From Paramecium sonneborni (Eukaryota; Ciliophora; Oligohymenophorea; Peniculida; Parameciidae), in NCBI GenBank assembly GCA_905182985.1, contig CAJJDN010000009.1, positions 800,779 to 864,778 on the forward strand: a DNA stretch of 64,000 bases, read 5' to 3'. Each line of letters opens with the position of its first letter. The stretch's first letter is position 1. A program made the position numbers and the translations under genes. This document shows positions 35,682-48,112 of this stretch, piece after piece. Under the pieces are notes generated by a model. That model was not told where the DNA came from. It worked only from the letters and a program-made list of their open reading frames with translations, and made no database searches.

Positions 35682-37719
35682 ATGTAAGAAGCATATGTAT
35701 TACATGATCAATACAGGAATCAATCAATGTAGAATTATATTAGTGGGACAACTCGTCCTTTATATTTCAAAAGGCCTTTAGTGCCGACAATGAGTGATAC
35801 TCCAATAAAATTAAGTCAACCTCCAGTATAATATGTGAAAGAATAACCTCCTCCAGCAAAAGTGACAATAGAGAGAGTAATACAAATATTCATTTTAATA
35901 GGTAAAAGATGTAGAAGTTTAAACTGATTATAGAGAAGCAGAAGCTTAAACAGATCCATATACTCCAGCTCATGATTAAAATGAAGATTAAACTATAGAA
36001 ATATTAGCATTATAGCATTTGAAATGGGATAAAGGCTTGCCTGCTTCTATTGAAGAATTAGAGTCAATTGAATGGAATAGAGAGAAAGTTTGGTTTGAAA
36101 ATGCCTTACCTCCTATATCTGATGAAGCATCATTTAAATTGAGAAGAGCATTAATGAAGTCATAAGAAGAAAGAGAATGGAAGAAGAAAGAAACAGATAT
36201 CAAAATGTAATTAGAATTATTATTTATTTAAGTAATCAAAACGAGAGGTTATATTTATTGTAAGAAGCATTAAAAGAGAGAGAAAAAGATATAGAAGAGA
36301 AGAATGCTCAACGAATTGAAAGCATTAAAATAAAGAAGACAGAATTAAAGAATAGAATGGTAGCGAAGATATAAAAGAGAAAGATAAAAATACTTAGAAA
36401 AATGTAAAAAAGTAGAAAAGAAATAGATAATGAAGATAAAGGTAGAGAAATCATCGAAGATTATGCTAATTTTGCATCTAAGGTTTATGCTGGAATTACA
36501 AGGGAAGGATTAAGTTTAGATAAAATAGCTAGCAAATATGAAGTATAACCAGTTGCATTAAATACTTATAAAGGTTTAACAGAATTATCTACTACAATTA
36601 AACCATCTATTTTAGAAACTACTGTTAATGTTGCTTAATTTATTAAAACTATTGAAAAAGATTATACAAGATTAGAAATATAACATAAGTTGGAAGTTAA
36701 TAAAGCAAGAAATTAAATATTTGGATCTAATAAATAAGATTAATCAAATGAAACTTAAGCTGATCATATTGGAAATAAGAATATTATAATTAGACCCGCT
36801 ACTCCAACATATAATTAAGAATTTGAAAATGGTGGTGATGTTAAAAAATAAAACATCAAATTTGAAAATTATGAATAATTTAAAGAAGAAGCTGTCAAAA
36901 GATAATCAGAAGATAAAAAGAATTCAGCTCTTGTTTTATTATAAAGATTATTTAGAGGTAGAGCTATGTAGAACATTATGTATGAAGGAAAAGAAAAAGT
37001 ATATTAATTCAATTTATATCAATCTAGAGAACAGCTTTAATTGAAGAATTGTTAACTGTAGCTAAAATACCAGATTTACCAGAGGCTGAATAAGAAGAAA
37101 TACTTATGTAATAACATGAAGAAAAAGTTAAGAATGCTGCATTAGAAGCTATTCAGGGAGAAGTTATTGCAGAAACTTTAGATATGTTAAGCAAAGAATT
37201 ACTTAGAATTAAATAAGAAAAAAGAATAACTTAAATGGTTAAATCAGCTGAAGAAGATAGAAGATTAAGAGAAATTTAAGAAGCTGGTACAAGATAGGCA
37301 GAATAAATATTAAGAGATAGAGAAGATGTTCAATATAATTAAATTATGAGAGTTCATTAAGGAACTGTTGATACTTATTTACATTGGATATTTAAAAATA
37401 CTATTGAATAAGGTATCTTTTTATTAGATCATTTTAGCTGCAACAAGATAAGCAACAATCATGACTAATTTAAGAAAATAAAAAATGAATACTCCTGTTG
37501 AATATTTTGAAAGAAAATATAATAGTGATGAAACTATTATTAAAGATTTAGTTCAATAATTCTTAATTCCTAATGTTCAAAGATCTAAACTATAAAAATA
37601 AAGTAATTATAATTGTTATAATCTTAGTTCAAATTGAAGAAAGAAGATTTAATGAAGCTGCAAAAAAATCAATTCAGGCAACTTTATCATAAGCAGCCTA
37701 ATAGATTAATCAAAATTGA
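35682..37719 (+). CDS. CFAP91: Cilia- and flagella-associated protein 91 (MAATS1)
   Basis: The 635-residue product has five introns (25, 26, 29, 25, 25 nt). Diagnostic is VEVQTDYREAEAQTDPYTP, followed by HLKWDKGLPASIEELE, a Trp-rich block (KVWFENALPP) and a long Arg/Glu/Lys coiled coil, the order found in CFAP91/AAT1 proteins. An IQ-like stretch (LVLLQRLFRGRAMQN) occurs near the middle. In other ciliates and algae the protein belongs to the calmodulin- and spoke-associated complex at the base of axonemal radial spokes, and is needed for normal ciliary beating. The start ATG lies 45 bases past the tRNA, so promoter space is very short. Confidence 0.92.
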
Positions 37720-38709
37720 TGATAAAATTATTAATTATATATTTATTAAACTTATACATCAAATTATTCATAAACATTAAAGAGCTATTCCAACTAATTG
37801 ACATCAGTTAAAAATCTAAAAGTTACAGGTTAACATTTATTTTTATAATTATTTTTATAATTAATTATTTTGCAATTCTCAATTCTTATTTAAGACATTT
37901 AAATATTCCTCAATTTATTATGAATCACTATTTGCAAATTCTTTCAAAAAGTCTTTTTTTTTTATCTAATATAAAATTTTAATTTAGGAACATTTTCTTA
38001 CATTTTTAATTTTTTTCTAGCCAAATTTTAACATTAATTTGTTTATCTTTTATATATACATGATGTTTCAGGATTTATTTCTTAATATTTTAAATTTAAT
38101 TATTTTTCTTAACCATTATATTTACCGCAACCAATTTCTTTCGTCCATTAACAATCTAATGCATGTTTTGAAAATAAATACAATTCACATGAACTATTTT
38201 AATTTCAAAACTTTTAAAATAGTAGAATAATTAATAAATATTCTTATTTACTGCTAACGATTCCTTCACTGACTCTAAAATATATTATTGAAATAATTTT
38301 TTTTATAATTATAACTGTTTTATTTTTAAAGTTAAATTATTATGGGTTATTCATCATAATCCATAAATAAATACCAGTTAGCATATTTAATTCTTTCCTA
38401 ATCTCTGATTTCCTTTATTAAAATTAATAAACTTTGGTAAATTATTTGAATGAAATAAATCATTGACTAAAAATTATAAAAATTGAATATAAATAATTAC
38501 TTAAAATAACTTAATATAAGACAATTTTAATTTAATTAATTAATAGTTTCAATCCCTAATAATTATGAAAGTGATTGAAAAGTAATGAAGAAATATAATA
38601 TTTAATAAACAGAACAATTTTGTTATAATTTAAGCAATTCAAATTTCTTTAATAAACAAAATGAAACAAAATATCAAAAAAATATCATATTTATAAGGTT
38701 TATAGTAAT
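37720..38709. other. Gene-free kilobase
   Basis: Between convergent genes. T-rich and AT-rich with no frame, RNA or repeat that can be supported. Confidence 0.5.
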
Positions 38710-40181
38710 TCAGCTATTTGAATGATTACTAATTTCATTATTTTTATTAAAATTTAAGGTTCTTTTTTATCTACTACCTCTTCTGAACATCAGATGAGAT
38801 TTTGGAGGTTCAAAGTAATCTTTATTGAGATTTGGTTTTTCTTAAGGACTTTTGGATAAAAAGTTAAATCCTTTCTTAACAGGCACTACTTTAATTGGTT
38901 TTGGAGATCTTTAAGATTATTTAGAATTGATTCGAAATCTACTTGAATTTTAGTTTAAAATTCCAATTAAATGAATTCCCAAATTTTTAAATGTTTTTTA
39001 ATTTTCTTAGTCGAAAATAGGATGAGTCAATAATTATTTACAAGTCTTTAATTTAGAACCTTGATTGAATATTGTATTCATAAAGTCAAAACATAGATCA
39101 GATAAGGGAGGATCAATAAACTATAAATTTTGAATTCCTCTAAATTCATGCATCATAGCATCATTAATAACTTAATTTGTTTCATATGAACTCTATGTCA
39201 ATAAATTATACATCACTATTCCCAAAGATAATACATCAAATTTAATATTAAACTAAATTTATTTCTCTGGATTTGCTAATATTGTTGATTAATCCTCCTG
39301 ATCTTCTTAAAGTATTTATTCTGCTTAATTAAAATTAATTAAACAAGGTTCTGATAAATCATTCTTGTTTTTAAATATTATACTTTAAATACTAATTTAT
39401 CTATGATAAATATTTTAATCATGCAAATGTTACACAGCCTAAAACAAAGGCTTCATTATTGTTAAAATTTCTTATTCAGTCAGAGTATGTTATTTTTAAA
39501 CAATTGAGGAAAGTTTTTCACCTCTTAATAATTCCAAAATTATATAAATATGATTATTACTTTCATAAATTTCATAGAACTTCAGTAAATTTGAATTATC
39601 TAAACATCTCATTATTTTCAATTCTTTTAAAAACTTTTTAGCTTCAAATTAATTTATTAAAAGTCTCTTTTTATCAAATACTTTAACTGCATACTCTTAT
39701 CTATTTTATTTATTTCTAGCTCTGTATACCTAATATTTATAATAAGATATACAATTGTTGAATATCCTTCTCCAAGTTTATTTAAAAGTTGATACTTTGA
39801 TATAAAATCAAATTATATTGTATACTTCTTCATCATTTCAACCAACTAATCAGATAAACCAAATATATCTAAACTAACTCCATTCTTCGAGAATTTTATT
39901 CCAAAAATTCCTGTTTTTGGATGATAAATTTTTTACATGCAAACATTCTTTAAATTGATAAATTTCTATATAGTAATTAAATTTCATACATCATCACCAA
40001 ATCTAATGAAATTTTATCCTATTGCTAAATTTTTGATTACTAATCTGTTCTAATAACTGATCTAAAACTCCCCTTTATACTAGGGAACAAAAGGATCTAT
40101 TGAATGGAACGAATATAAGGAAGTATGATTATTAAAAAAGGAATCTGCTGAACCAATTTACAAAAGTTATTGTTTTATCAT
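38710..40181 (-). CDS. Pseudokinase A (HRQ, no DFG)
   Basis: The 474-residue product has two introns (24 nt in the N-terminal module; 23 nt at 39730-39752 in the glycine loop, phase 0). The N-terminal module is shared with the active kinases of the window. The kinase fold is kept (GEGYSTIVYRA, Lys in YAVKVFDKK, helix F region FDVLSLGIVMYNLLT). But HRDLKPEN is replaced by HRQISIQS, losing the catalytic Asp and metal Asn, and DFG is replaced by NFN in LINFNQAEQ. There is no [14 protein letters not shown] stands there. Catalysis is thus not expected, while ATP binding is possible. The tail is basic and Ser/Pro rich. The intact frame argues for a functional scaffold or regulator and against a decaying gene. 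Confidence 0.85.
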
Positions 40182-40503
40182 ATAATTTTTATTTTTTAAC
40201 TAAAAAAATCATCAATTCATAAATTTTTATTATATACTCCTTTCTAAAAAATCCAATTTTATTTCATCATTTTATTTAAAATATTTATTTCATAAATGAA
40301 TATTATTTATCTTTTTATTAGATATATCATAATGTTATTCTTTACAATGAAAATCTTAAGAATAATTACCGACTTGTACTTAAAATCCTTTTTAAATTTT
40401 GTGGAATAATAAGAAAAGTTCAATTAAATTGAAATACTTTATAAAATAAATGTATAATTTAGATATTTTTAAGAAATGAGAGAAATAATGATTTTATATT
40501 AAA

Positions 40504-42014
40504 TCATAAAGCTTTTTATTTTATTTTAGGCATAAGATTCATTCTTGGAAGTTAATAAAGATTACTTGATCTTCTTTATGAGTTTTATGAAGGGGGTTTT
40601 ATAACTGAATCAATTTTATTAAATTTTGATATTTTTAAGGGAGATACCATATTTTTTGCTCTATTGGACAAACTTCTTGAGTCGCTTTTCCTTTCTTAAA
40701 TATTTGGTAAAGTATTGACTCTGGATCGAATCTCCATTGATTCATCATCATCACTATTATTACTTTATTCACTTAATTTTCTTTTATTATTTAAATTCTG
40801 ATATTTCAAAATGAAATTAGATGGCTCTATTTATTTTTTAAATATATCATTTTTTAAGACTTCAAGAGGAGTGTTTGTATCACTGAGCTATAATTCAAAA
40901 TCAATCAAAAGTAATTATTATAGAAGTACTTCTAATTCTTTACTAGTTTATTAGAAATTTAAAATGCTTTTGATATCATCCATTTGACTAGGTAAATTAA
41001 ATTAATTAAATTGATATCCAGTAAGTAACCTAATCAAAATAATACCCAATTATTGTAAATCAGAAGTATGAGCTTTGTCATTTTTTAGTGAAGGTCTTTG
41101 ACTTAGATTTTTTTTATTTGAGTTTCTTACTAAGTTTATTTACATTACTTTAGAATAATGTAATAAACACAATGAATCTAAATCTTATTCATTTTTAAAT
41201 CCTATTGCTTTTAGATTAACATCACCATGTATAAATCCTCTCTTATGCATTTCTTATAAACCATTTAATGTCTATTTTATAATTAATATAATTTGTTATT
41301 AATTAAATGTTGTTGATGAAATTTTACTTTCTAAAGTTCCTCCTTCAACTAATTCTTCAATTACATAAAGATGATTTCCACTTTCAAATATTTCTAATAT
41401 GCGAATTAAGTTTTTATGCTCAAATTGCCTTTTCATATTAATTTGTTTTTTTATAAGCTCAAGTAAGTAGGGTGAATTATGTAGCTTTAATTTATCATAT
41501 ATTTTAGCAGCATTTTCTTATCCAGTTAGTTTATTTCGAATTTTGAATACCTTTTTAAACAATATAAAGTTATATATACTTGAAATTAGCTTCCTTCTCC
41601 AATTTTCTTTATTATTTTATATTTTTGTTACAAATTTGTTTAGATTGTATACTTTTTTAAGACATCAATCCAATTCTGAATGTCACCATATACATCCAGT
41701 TTTTCACCATTTTTCATTAATCTAAATCCAGATTAAGATGTTCTTGGATGATAAACCATCTCCATAAAGAGATTTCTAACATCTAGGAATTTCTTTTTAA
41801 TCATAGTAATTATTCATACTTCTTCTCCATACTTTAGATAATGACTTCCAAAAAATATCGTCTTTGATATTAATCTATTCCTATTAACAACCAAAAGTTC
41901 ATCTGATAACTAGAATTGAATTAATATTTAAGGTCTTTGAATCCAAAATTCTGGATTGTCATCTAATATAGATTATGATAAATTGATGGCTTTATTATTT
42001 TGAGATTTAATCAT
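40504..42014 (-). CDS. Pseudokinase B (HGD, no DFG)
   Basis: The 484-residue product has two introns (27 nt; 29 nt at 41551-41579, phase 0 before the Val of the glycine loop). It shares the N-terminal module (FWIQRPQI opens it). The N-lobe is well kept: GEGSQFQVFKI, Lys in NAAKIYDK, a hinge with VIEELVEGGTL. The catalytic loop is HGDVNLKAIGFKN, so the Asp remains, but the loop Lys and Asn are lost. The DFG site reads HYS and no APE motif is seen. The C-lobe is shortened and the tail is Ser-rich with SNNSDDDESM, a possible CK2 site. It lies 322 bases upstream of pseudokinase A on the same strand, suggesting an old tandem duplication. An extra upstream exon is possible. Confidence 0.83.
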
Positions 42015-42879
42015 TTAAATAATATAAGAGGCATTACATGAATAATTATTAATAGCAGAGTCTCTAGAATTTACAAATGTTCTTTATATAAAGAAATCAT
42101 GTTTCTTTCAAATACTACAACATAATACATCATTATTTATTAATACAAACAATTTAATTACAAATTTTATTGTTCAATTTAAAGTCACAAAATTACTTAA
42201 TGCTGTCTACTAATAAACTCTCAATTTCTAATTTTAATATTCAAATTGAATTAGATTAAAAAATTTAAATAATCAATATTTATGTCTATTTTAGATAAAT
42301 ACTAAACACTTAATTGAATTTTATCAAACACTTATTTACATAATATATATTTTCAATATATTTTAAGTTAAATAAAATTATTGATCCATCAAATTGTAAA
42401 AAAATATATTTTTAATAAAATGTTTTTTAAGATATTAATTAGTTTGTAATAGTTGAATTCTATTTATAACACCTGTATTTGAGATCAAATCACTATTTCA
42501 ACATCCATTATAGAAAATTGCTGAAGGATATTTGAAAAATCTTAGTGTCTCACATAAATGTAAACAGTTTTTAGAAATTTAAGTTATATGAAAATAAGTT
42601 TATCTATTATCTAATTTAGAACTAATTAAGAAATATCTAGACCTTTACAAAATGATAAAATAATCAAATGATATTTTAAATTGAAATTATTGATATAATA
42701 TAAATTAATATGAAGAAAGAATATTTTTTGGTTCTTTTCTAAAGAAAAAGACTGATTAGAAAGATGAAACGAGAAAAAATTTGGGTTTTAGTATATATAA
42801 TAATATATTAAATGAAGAAATAGAGGAAATATATTTTAAATCTTTTATTAAAAATATATTTTAAAAAAAACAAAATATT
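42015..42879. other. Divergent intergenic region
   Basis: Between the start of pseudokinase B (minus) and RPS20 (plus). AT-rich; promoters are expected but no element is identified. Confidence 0.5.
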
Positions 42880-43296
42880 ATGGCTGACTTGAAAGAGAAG
42901 AAAGTAGAAGACGAATAATAAGTAAAAAAAATTAGAATGATTGTTACATCCAGAAGTGCTTAAGATTTAGAAAATTTCACTACTTAAGTTATTGAAAAAG
43001 CTAGAGGAATCTAAGTAATGATTAAATATGAAAATAAAGAGAGATTAAGGCTAACAAGTTGTTTTCAAAGGACCAGTCAGAATGCCAACAAAGCATCTTA
43101 AAATGACTGTCAGAAAGAGTCCTTGTGGTGAAGGTTCAAAGACTTGGGATAGATTTGAAATGAGAGTATTAAAATTATTAAGGATTAGATTCACAAAAGA
43201 GTTATTGATTTCTAATGCAATTTACCAACTTTTAAAGATATTACAAACTTCAAGATTGGTCCAGGAATTAATGTTGAATTAAACGTAGAATAATGA
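42880..43296 (+). CDS. RPS20: 40S ribosomal protein S20 (uS10)
   Basis: The 122-residue product, normal for the family, has two introns (25 nt at 43016-43040; 23 nt near 43167-43189). Conserved blocks are [54 protein letters not shown] and [12 protein letters not shown]. It is part of the small-subunit head near the decoding region. In-frame TAA and TAG replace Gln codons. Confidence 0.96.
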
Positions 43297-43772
43297 TTAG
43301 TGATAATATAAAAATTATACATTAAACATAAATACATTAACACATTTTACTATAATGTTTTAGAGAATTTTAAATCAAATAGATTTTGATTACATATATC
43401 AAAAATGTATTTTTGTAAGAATAATCTTAAATTCATTATAATTCAGTAGAATGAACTAAGATTTATAACTGCATCTAAAGATAATCTGATAAAAAGTTGC
43501 ATTGTTATCACTTTAAATAACAATTCTAAACAAAATAAGGTTAGCAATTAATTCTGGAGATAACTTTTATTAGTAAAACATACTTTTATATCATAATAAG
43601 TTATTTCAACAATTATTAGTTAACGATTTGTAAAAATAGTTTATTATTAGTAGCTAGTAACAGAACTTTATAATAAATTAGAATTTATAGAAATTAACTT
43701 AATTTTCAGGAAATATCTTGTTGTATTATTTAAAGGACTATTAATTTAATGTATGAAATTTATATATATATA
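43297..43772. other. Intergenic between convergent genes
   Basis: AT-rich 3' flanks of RPS20 and the ribophorin gene; nothing recognised. Confidence 0.5.
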
Positions 43773-45267
43773 TCACTCTTTTAATTTTAATGTCTACAAA
43801 TCTAATCTTCTTAAATAAATTATCATTAAAAAGGCAAATAAAAATGTTCCAAAAATCATTAAAGGTTCTCTTAATATAGACATACCAGAAAATTTATAAG
43901 TAATCTAAAATGAAATAAATTATTACAATAATTCTCTTATTATCAAATTGACTAGTAGTAGCTTTGTCCAAAATGATTGTAGGTCTACCAACTGTATCAA
44001 AATAGGAGAATAATAATGTATCATTTCTTTATACATCCAAAGGTAAATCAATTTATATATCATAAGCTCCTTCAGGTAAGGAAATTTAAAAGTTATATTT
44101 ATCAGATACCATTTCTTTAACAGAGAATGAAAAATTCAAGGTCAATCTAAAATTATATCCATCTTATTCTAAATATCTAATTAATTTAAATAATAAATAC
44201 TTTTTAGTTGGTAAATTATATCCTAAAGTAAAATTGCTTCTCCATCCTCCAAATATAGCAAATCTAGGTCTCAATTGAATTAAGGCTTAACTTTCTCCAT
44301 TAAGTTTCTAAAAATACTAATTTATAATATGTTACCCCTTTAGCAGCATTTGATGTAGATATATTTCCTATTTCATCTTTGTAATAAACACCCCATGAAT
44401 CATATGGAAGAGATGCAGATAATTATTTTAAAGAATGTTTTCCTACATTTGGATTATATTTATTAAAATTAACTCTTCCAAATTCTCCTTTCAACTTTGC
44501 TCCTTAATTTTCAATTGAATAATTTTCCTCAATTAAAATATTGCCCCAATGAGATACTTCAACGATTTTTGAAGCTTATGTAAAAATAGTCATTGGTGTA
44601 TTATTCTCTAAATGAATTGAATGAATTTATGTTGAAAAAGGTTTAATATCTGAAAATGGTCCATACTCTAATAATTGATTTCTTTAAGTAGCTGATTTCA
44701 ATGAATAAGAGCTATTTATTATTTTAGATTTTTACATTATTTTCGGAGTCTCATAATAAGTTATTTGATTCTTTACTAAATAAGGAGTGAAGAAATATAC
44801 AGAATCCATAAATTGGACAAATTATTCATCCTAATTATTTTTTATCATAAATACCTCTACTCCAATTTCTTTTGGTAATGGTTTAAATCTTTTATAATAG
44901 TGTTCATTTAATTCTACTTCAATATTTTAAGATGGTTCAATTGGTCTTTATAATGTAAATTCATAGACTGTAGCATTCTATTTATATTTCACATCAACAT
45001 CTTCTATTATTTTATTTGTATTGCTTTCTTCTATATCTACATGATATAATCTATCTAATAATGCATTATGGATTGTGTAATAAATCTTTTCAATTGCAAT
45101 TACACCATCATTTTAAAATGTAATCTTAATGTCATTTTGATATTTACTTTTGATTGAATTTTTACATATCTATCAGATAAAGATACTGTTCTCTCAATAT
45201 TGGAAATGAAAAAGTTTTTTGGAATTCTTAATGACGATCCTAATGCAATTAATATCAAAAGCAGCAT
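43773..45267 (-). CDS. OST1: Ribophorin I / OST1, oligosaccharyltransferase subunit
   Basis: The 473-residue product has three introns (23, 28, 22 nt). A short signal peptide (MLLLILIALGSSL) precedes the lumenal domain. Family landmarks are QLLEYGPFSDI, IVEVSHWGNI, LKGEFGRVNF, YYKDEIGNISTS, LRPRFAIFGGWRSNFTLGYNLP, LPEGAYDIQIDLP and YFDTVGRPTII. One transmembrane segment (LMIFGTFLFAFLMIIYL) and a 12-residue tail end the protein, so it has the compact yeast Ost1 form without the long cytosolic tail of animal ribophorin I. It belongs to the complex that transfers glycans to Asn in the ER. The frame upstream of the ATG is open but lacks another ATG. Confidence 0.93.
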
Positions 45268-45905
45268 AATTAATATTATTTATTTTAGAATTTTTATTAA
45301 AATACATTTTCTATAATTATTATTTTCTTCATTTGTATACTTGTTTAAATGCCATAACAACTTTTCTTTTTCTTTTACATTATCTTACTATTTAAATCCT
45401 TCTCATTTGAATCTAACTATCCTTTTCAGTTTTTAATATATAGCTTATAATTTAATTAAAATTTGAGTAAATAATAATTTTTTATTTAAATTTATTTAGT
45501 AAGATTGTTTGTAAGATATTTGTGTAATATAAAGAGGAAATAATAAGATACATTTGATTATTTAATAAAAAATATTTACAATGTAAATAATTATATATAT
45601 TTATTATAATTTGTCATGGTAAATTGAATTTATTTAATTAATGACGAATCATAAGATTTATCTCTCATTAAAATTATATTAACCTTATAATGAATGGTTG
45701 CTGTTTGCTTCTCTTTATCTCTTTTAAACAACAGAAAATGCAACTTTTAGTGGACTTTTATAATGATTTTTTTATAAAAATATATATCAAATATTTTTTA
45801 GGTTTAAAAAGTTATTCAAAAAAAATATGATCGACATTTATGTATAAAAATTATTGAGAGTTATTAACATATCAATTCTTTTCTTCTTGTTTCATTACTA
45901 TTTCT
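45268..45905. other. Intergenic, T-rich
   Basis: Lies 5' of ribophorin I and 3' of a small gene. No supported feature. Confidence 0.5.
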
Positions 45906-46348
45906 TCATTTTTGTTATCTTTTTGTAATTTTTGTCTAGGATAATTAATCTTAATACTTTTTATATTGAACATCTTTGATGTCTTTCATTGATAAAAAAA
46001 TTCTTTTTTTAATTTGTTTTTGAGAAGAATTTTAGTTGTTAATCTTCATTTCCTTTTATTTTTTTATGTTTTTGGATATTTTCTAAGATTTTGATAACTC
46101 CAATGAACTTTATTCATCATAAATATCATCATTTTTTAAGGTATTATGCTCAATAGTATGAATTTCTTATGGAGATCTGGGATAAATTTAGGGACTTTAT
46201 TGTACTTAAAGAGAACAAGCATTTCTAATCATTTATATTTTAGTAAAACTTACCTTAGAGCTAACATTGAGTTAAATTAAACAAGTTATTAAAGCAAAAG
46301 TTATTGCTAAAGTAGAAATTGTTAATCATAGAGCAAGAATGAATTCAT
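45906..46348 (-). CDS. Small unknown Gln- and Lys-rich protein
   Basis: A 137-residue product with one 29-nt intron (GTAAGT...TTAG). The N-terminus is Leu/Gln rich (encoded largely by TAA and TAG), the middle has IYPRSPQEIHTIEH, and the C-terminal half is strongly basic. No family is recognised. The in-frame intron join and the sensible composition support it, but the length is within the range of chance. Confidence 0.45.
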
Positions 46349-46865
46349 AATTTACAAAAAGAATATTTAAATCACAAGATTTGAACTATGAACTATATAC
46401 AAATATTATGCCAAAAATTCGTATTATTAAAATACTAATACTGTTACAATCAAGTGTGCACAAATTTATTATCAATCATTCATATATTGATTTCATTTTA
46501 CAATATAAGACTAATATTGTTATCAAATTCTTTGTAAAACAGAAATATCTTTTCAAGTTGACAACTGTTAAATAAATATATATTTACATTTTAAAATTTA
46601 TATAAAATATTTAATATATAAGACAATTTTCTTAATTTCAAAATTTTATTAAATCATTTTTCTTTAAGTCATATAGAATTAAAAGTTTTCCAATATCTAT
46701 ATATTTCTGTATATTTTTTCAATATCATATTATAGAATTCTGAAATGATATTAAAAACAATATAATCTCTATAATCATAATGACTACCGAGTTAATCTCA
46801 TCAATATAATTATCAAGTAAATCATATATACAAAAGAATTTTATTAAAAAAAATAATTAATTAAT
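46349..46865. other. Divergent intergenic region
   Basis: AT-rich region between the small unknown gene (minus) and the rhomboid-like gene (plus). Nothing recognised. Confidence 0.5.
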
Positions 46866-47744
46866 ATGAATTAATTTAATCAGAATATATTATTTGCTTT
46901 TTGGCAATCTACTCCAATAGTAAATAAGCTTTTTATCATAATTGCTGCAATATTTTGGGTTATGGAACTTTTCCTAGGAGATCAATTAAAATTTTAGCCA
47001 ATATCGTTGTAATATGTTTTTATTTGGTAATTAGTAACATCAGCATTAGTATAAGGTATTTTAAATTAAATATTTAGGTTCATTTTTTTCAATTATATTT
47101 AATTTATGTTGTTTGCCTGATCTCAATAATGCTGAAAGAAGATTAGGAAGTATTTTGTATTTGTTAGAATTTATGATAAAAAACAGCATAGGAATGGTAT
47201 TTTATAATTAAAATATAGGCATTTATCTTTTTAATAGTCAGGTTATATTGTTTATTTTAATATGATGATGTGATGATGTATTCAAATCATTTTGGCTTTT
47301 GGAATGTTGCAATATATTTTATAGCATCTAAGTGATTAATTATGATATTTTAGAGCTCTTAAAAAACCTAATGAAGAAACTGAAGTGTTATTCTTTCCTT
47401 TAGTAATGAAAGCTAGATACTACCTTATATGTCTACTAATATTGTTATAATTATTTACCTAAACTCGAATAAGTGTGTTATTTTTTGCGCTAGTTGCTTT
47501 ACTTGAGTTTATAATATACAAGGGTCCTTTGTTTAGATTACCTAAGAGATTTATTGAATCAATTGAGAAAAAAGCATTTCTTTAAAAATACATTTCAAGA
47601 TAAGATTTCATTCCTATAGATCAAGCGTATGATTTAGTATTTTCTGGGACTTAAAAAATTGAATTTTAAATAGAAAATTATAATAAAGACATGGAACTAT
47701 CTCCTGCTGGGTAATTTAAATGTTTAAATATTTAAGATAAATGA
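46866..47744 (+). CDS. Rhomboid/Derlin-like membrane protein
   Basis: The 270-residue product has three 22-nt introns, one starting GTG. The N-terminal 200 residues hold about five or six membrane segments. The arrangement TPIVNKLFI, then IWQLVTSALV, then a loop with LNNAERRLGS, resembles the start of Derlin and other rhomboid-like proteins (P-x-T/V-x-x...WR-xxT...E-x-x-xG). No GxSG Ser or His dyad is seen, so it is probably an inactive rhomboid relative. Derlins work in ER-associated degradation; assignment to a subfamily is not possible. The last 70 residues are polar and cytosolic in character. Confidence 0.55.
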
Positions 47745-48112
47745 GTAGCTAATAAGAAAAGGTCCCAACTGAAGATGATAGTTTGCAAATAAAATGAATT
47801 AATTCTAAAAATTATTTATCTACCTATATTATTTTGTATGTTTTTTTTAATAAGATAATTTAATTTTTTGCTTTTAAAAATAACTTTTATAATTACTTTA
47901 AGTTAAAATAAACTCAATAATTATTCGATCTTACAATGACATTATTATATAGCAAATAATTAAAAAAGTATTTTTGAATAAAAATTGTAAATCAAATAGA
48001 ATAATGTATTAAAGATAATTAGTAGTTATATTATAATCAATCTAAGAAGTCATATTTTTCAAGAGTTTTAATATTTTTATTGATTGTTATCAAATTATTA
48101 ATTATTTATTTT

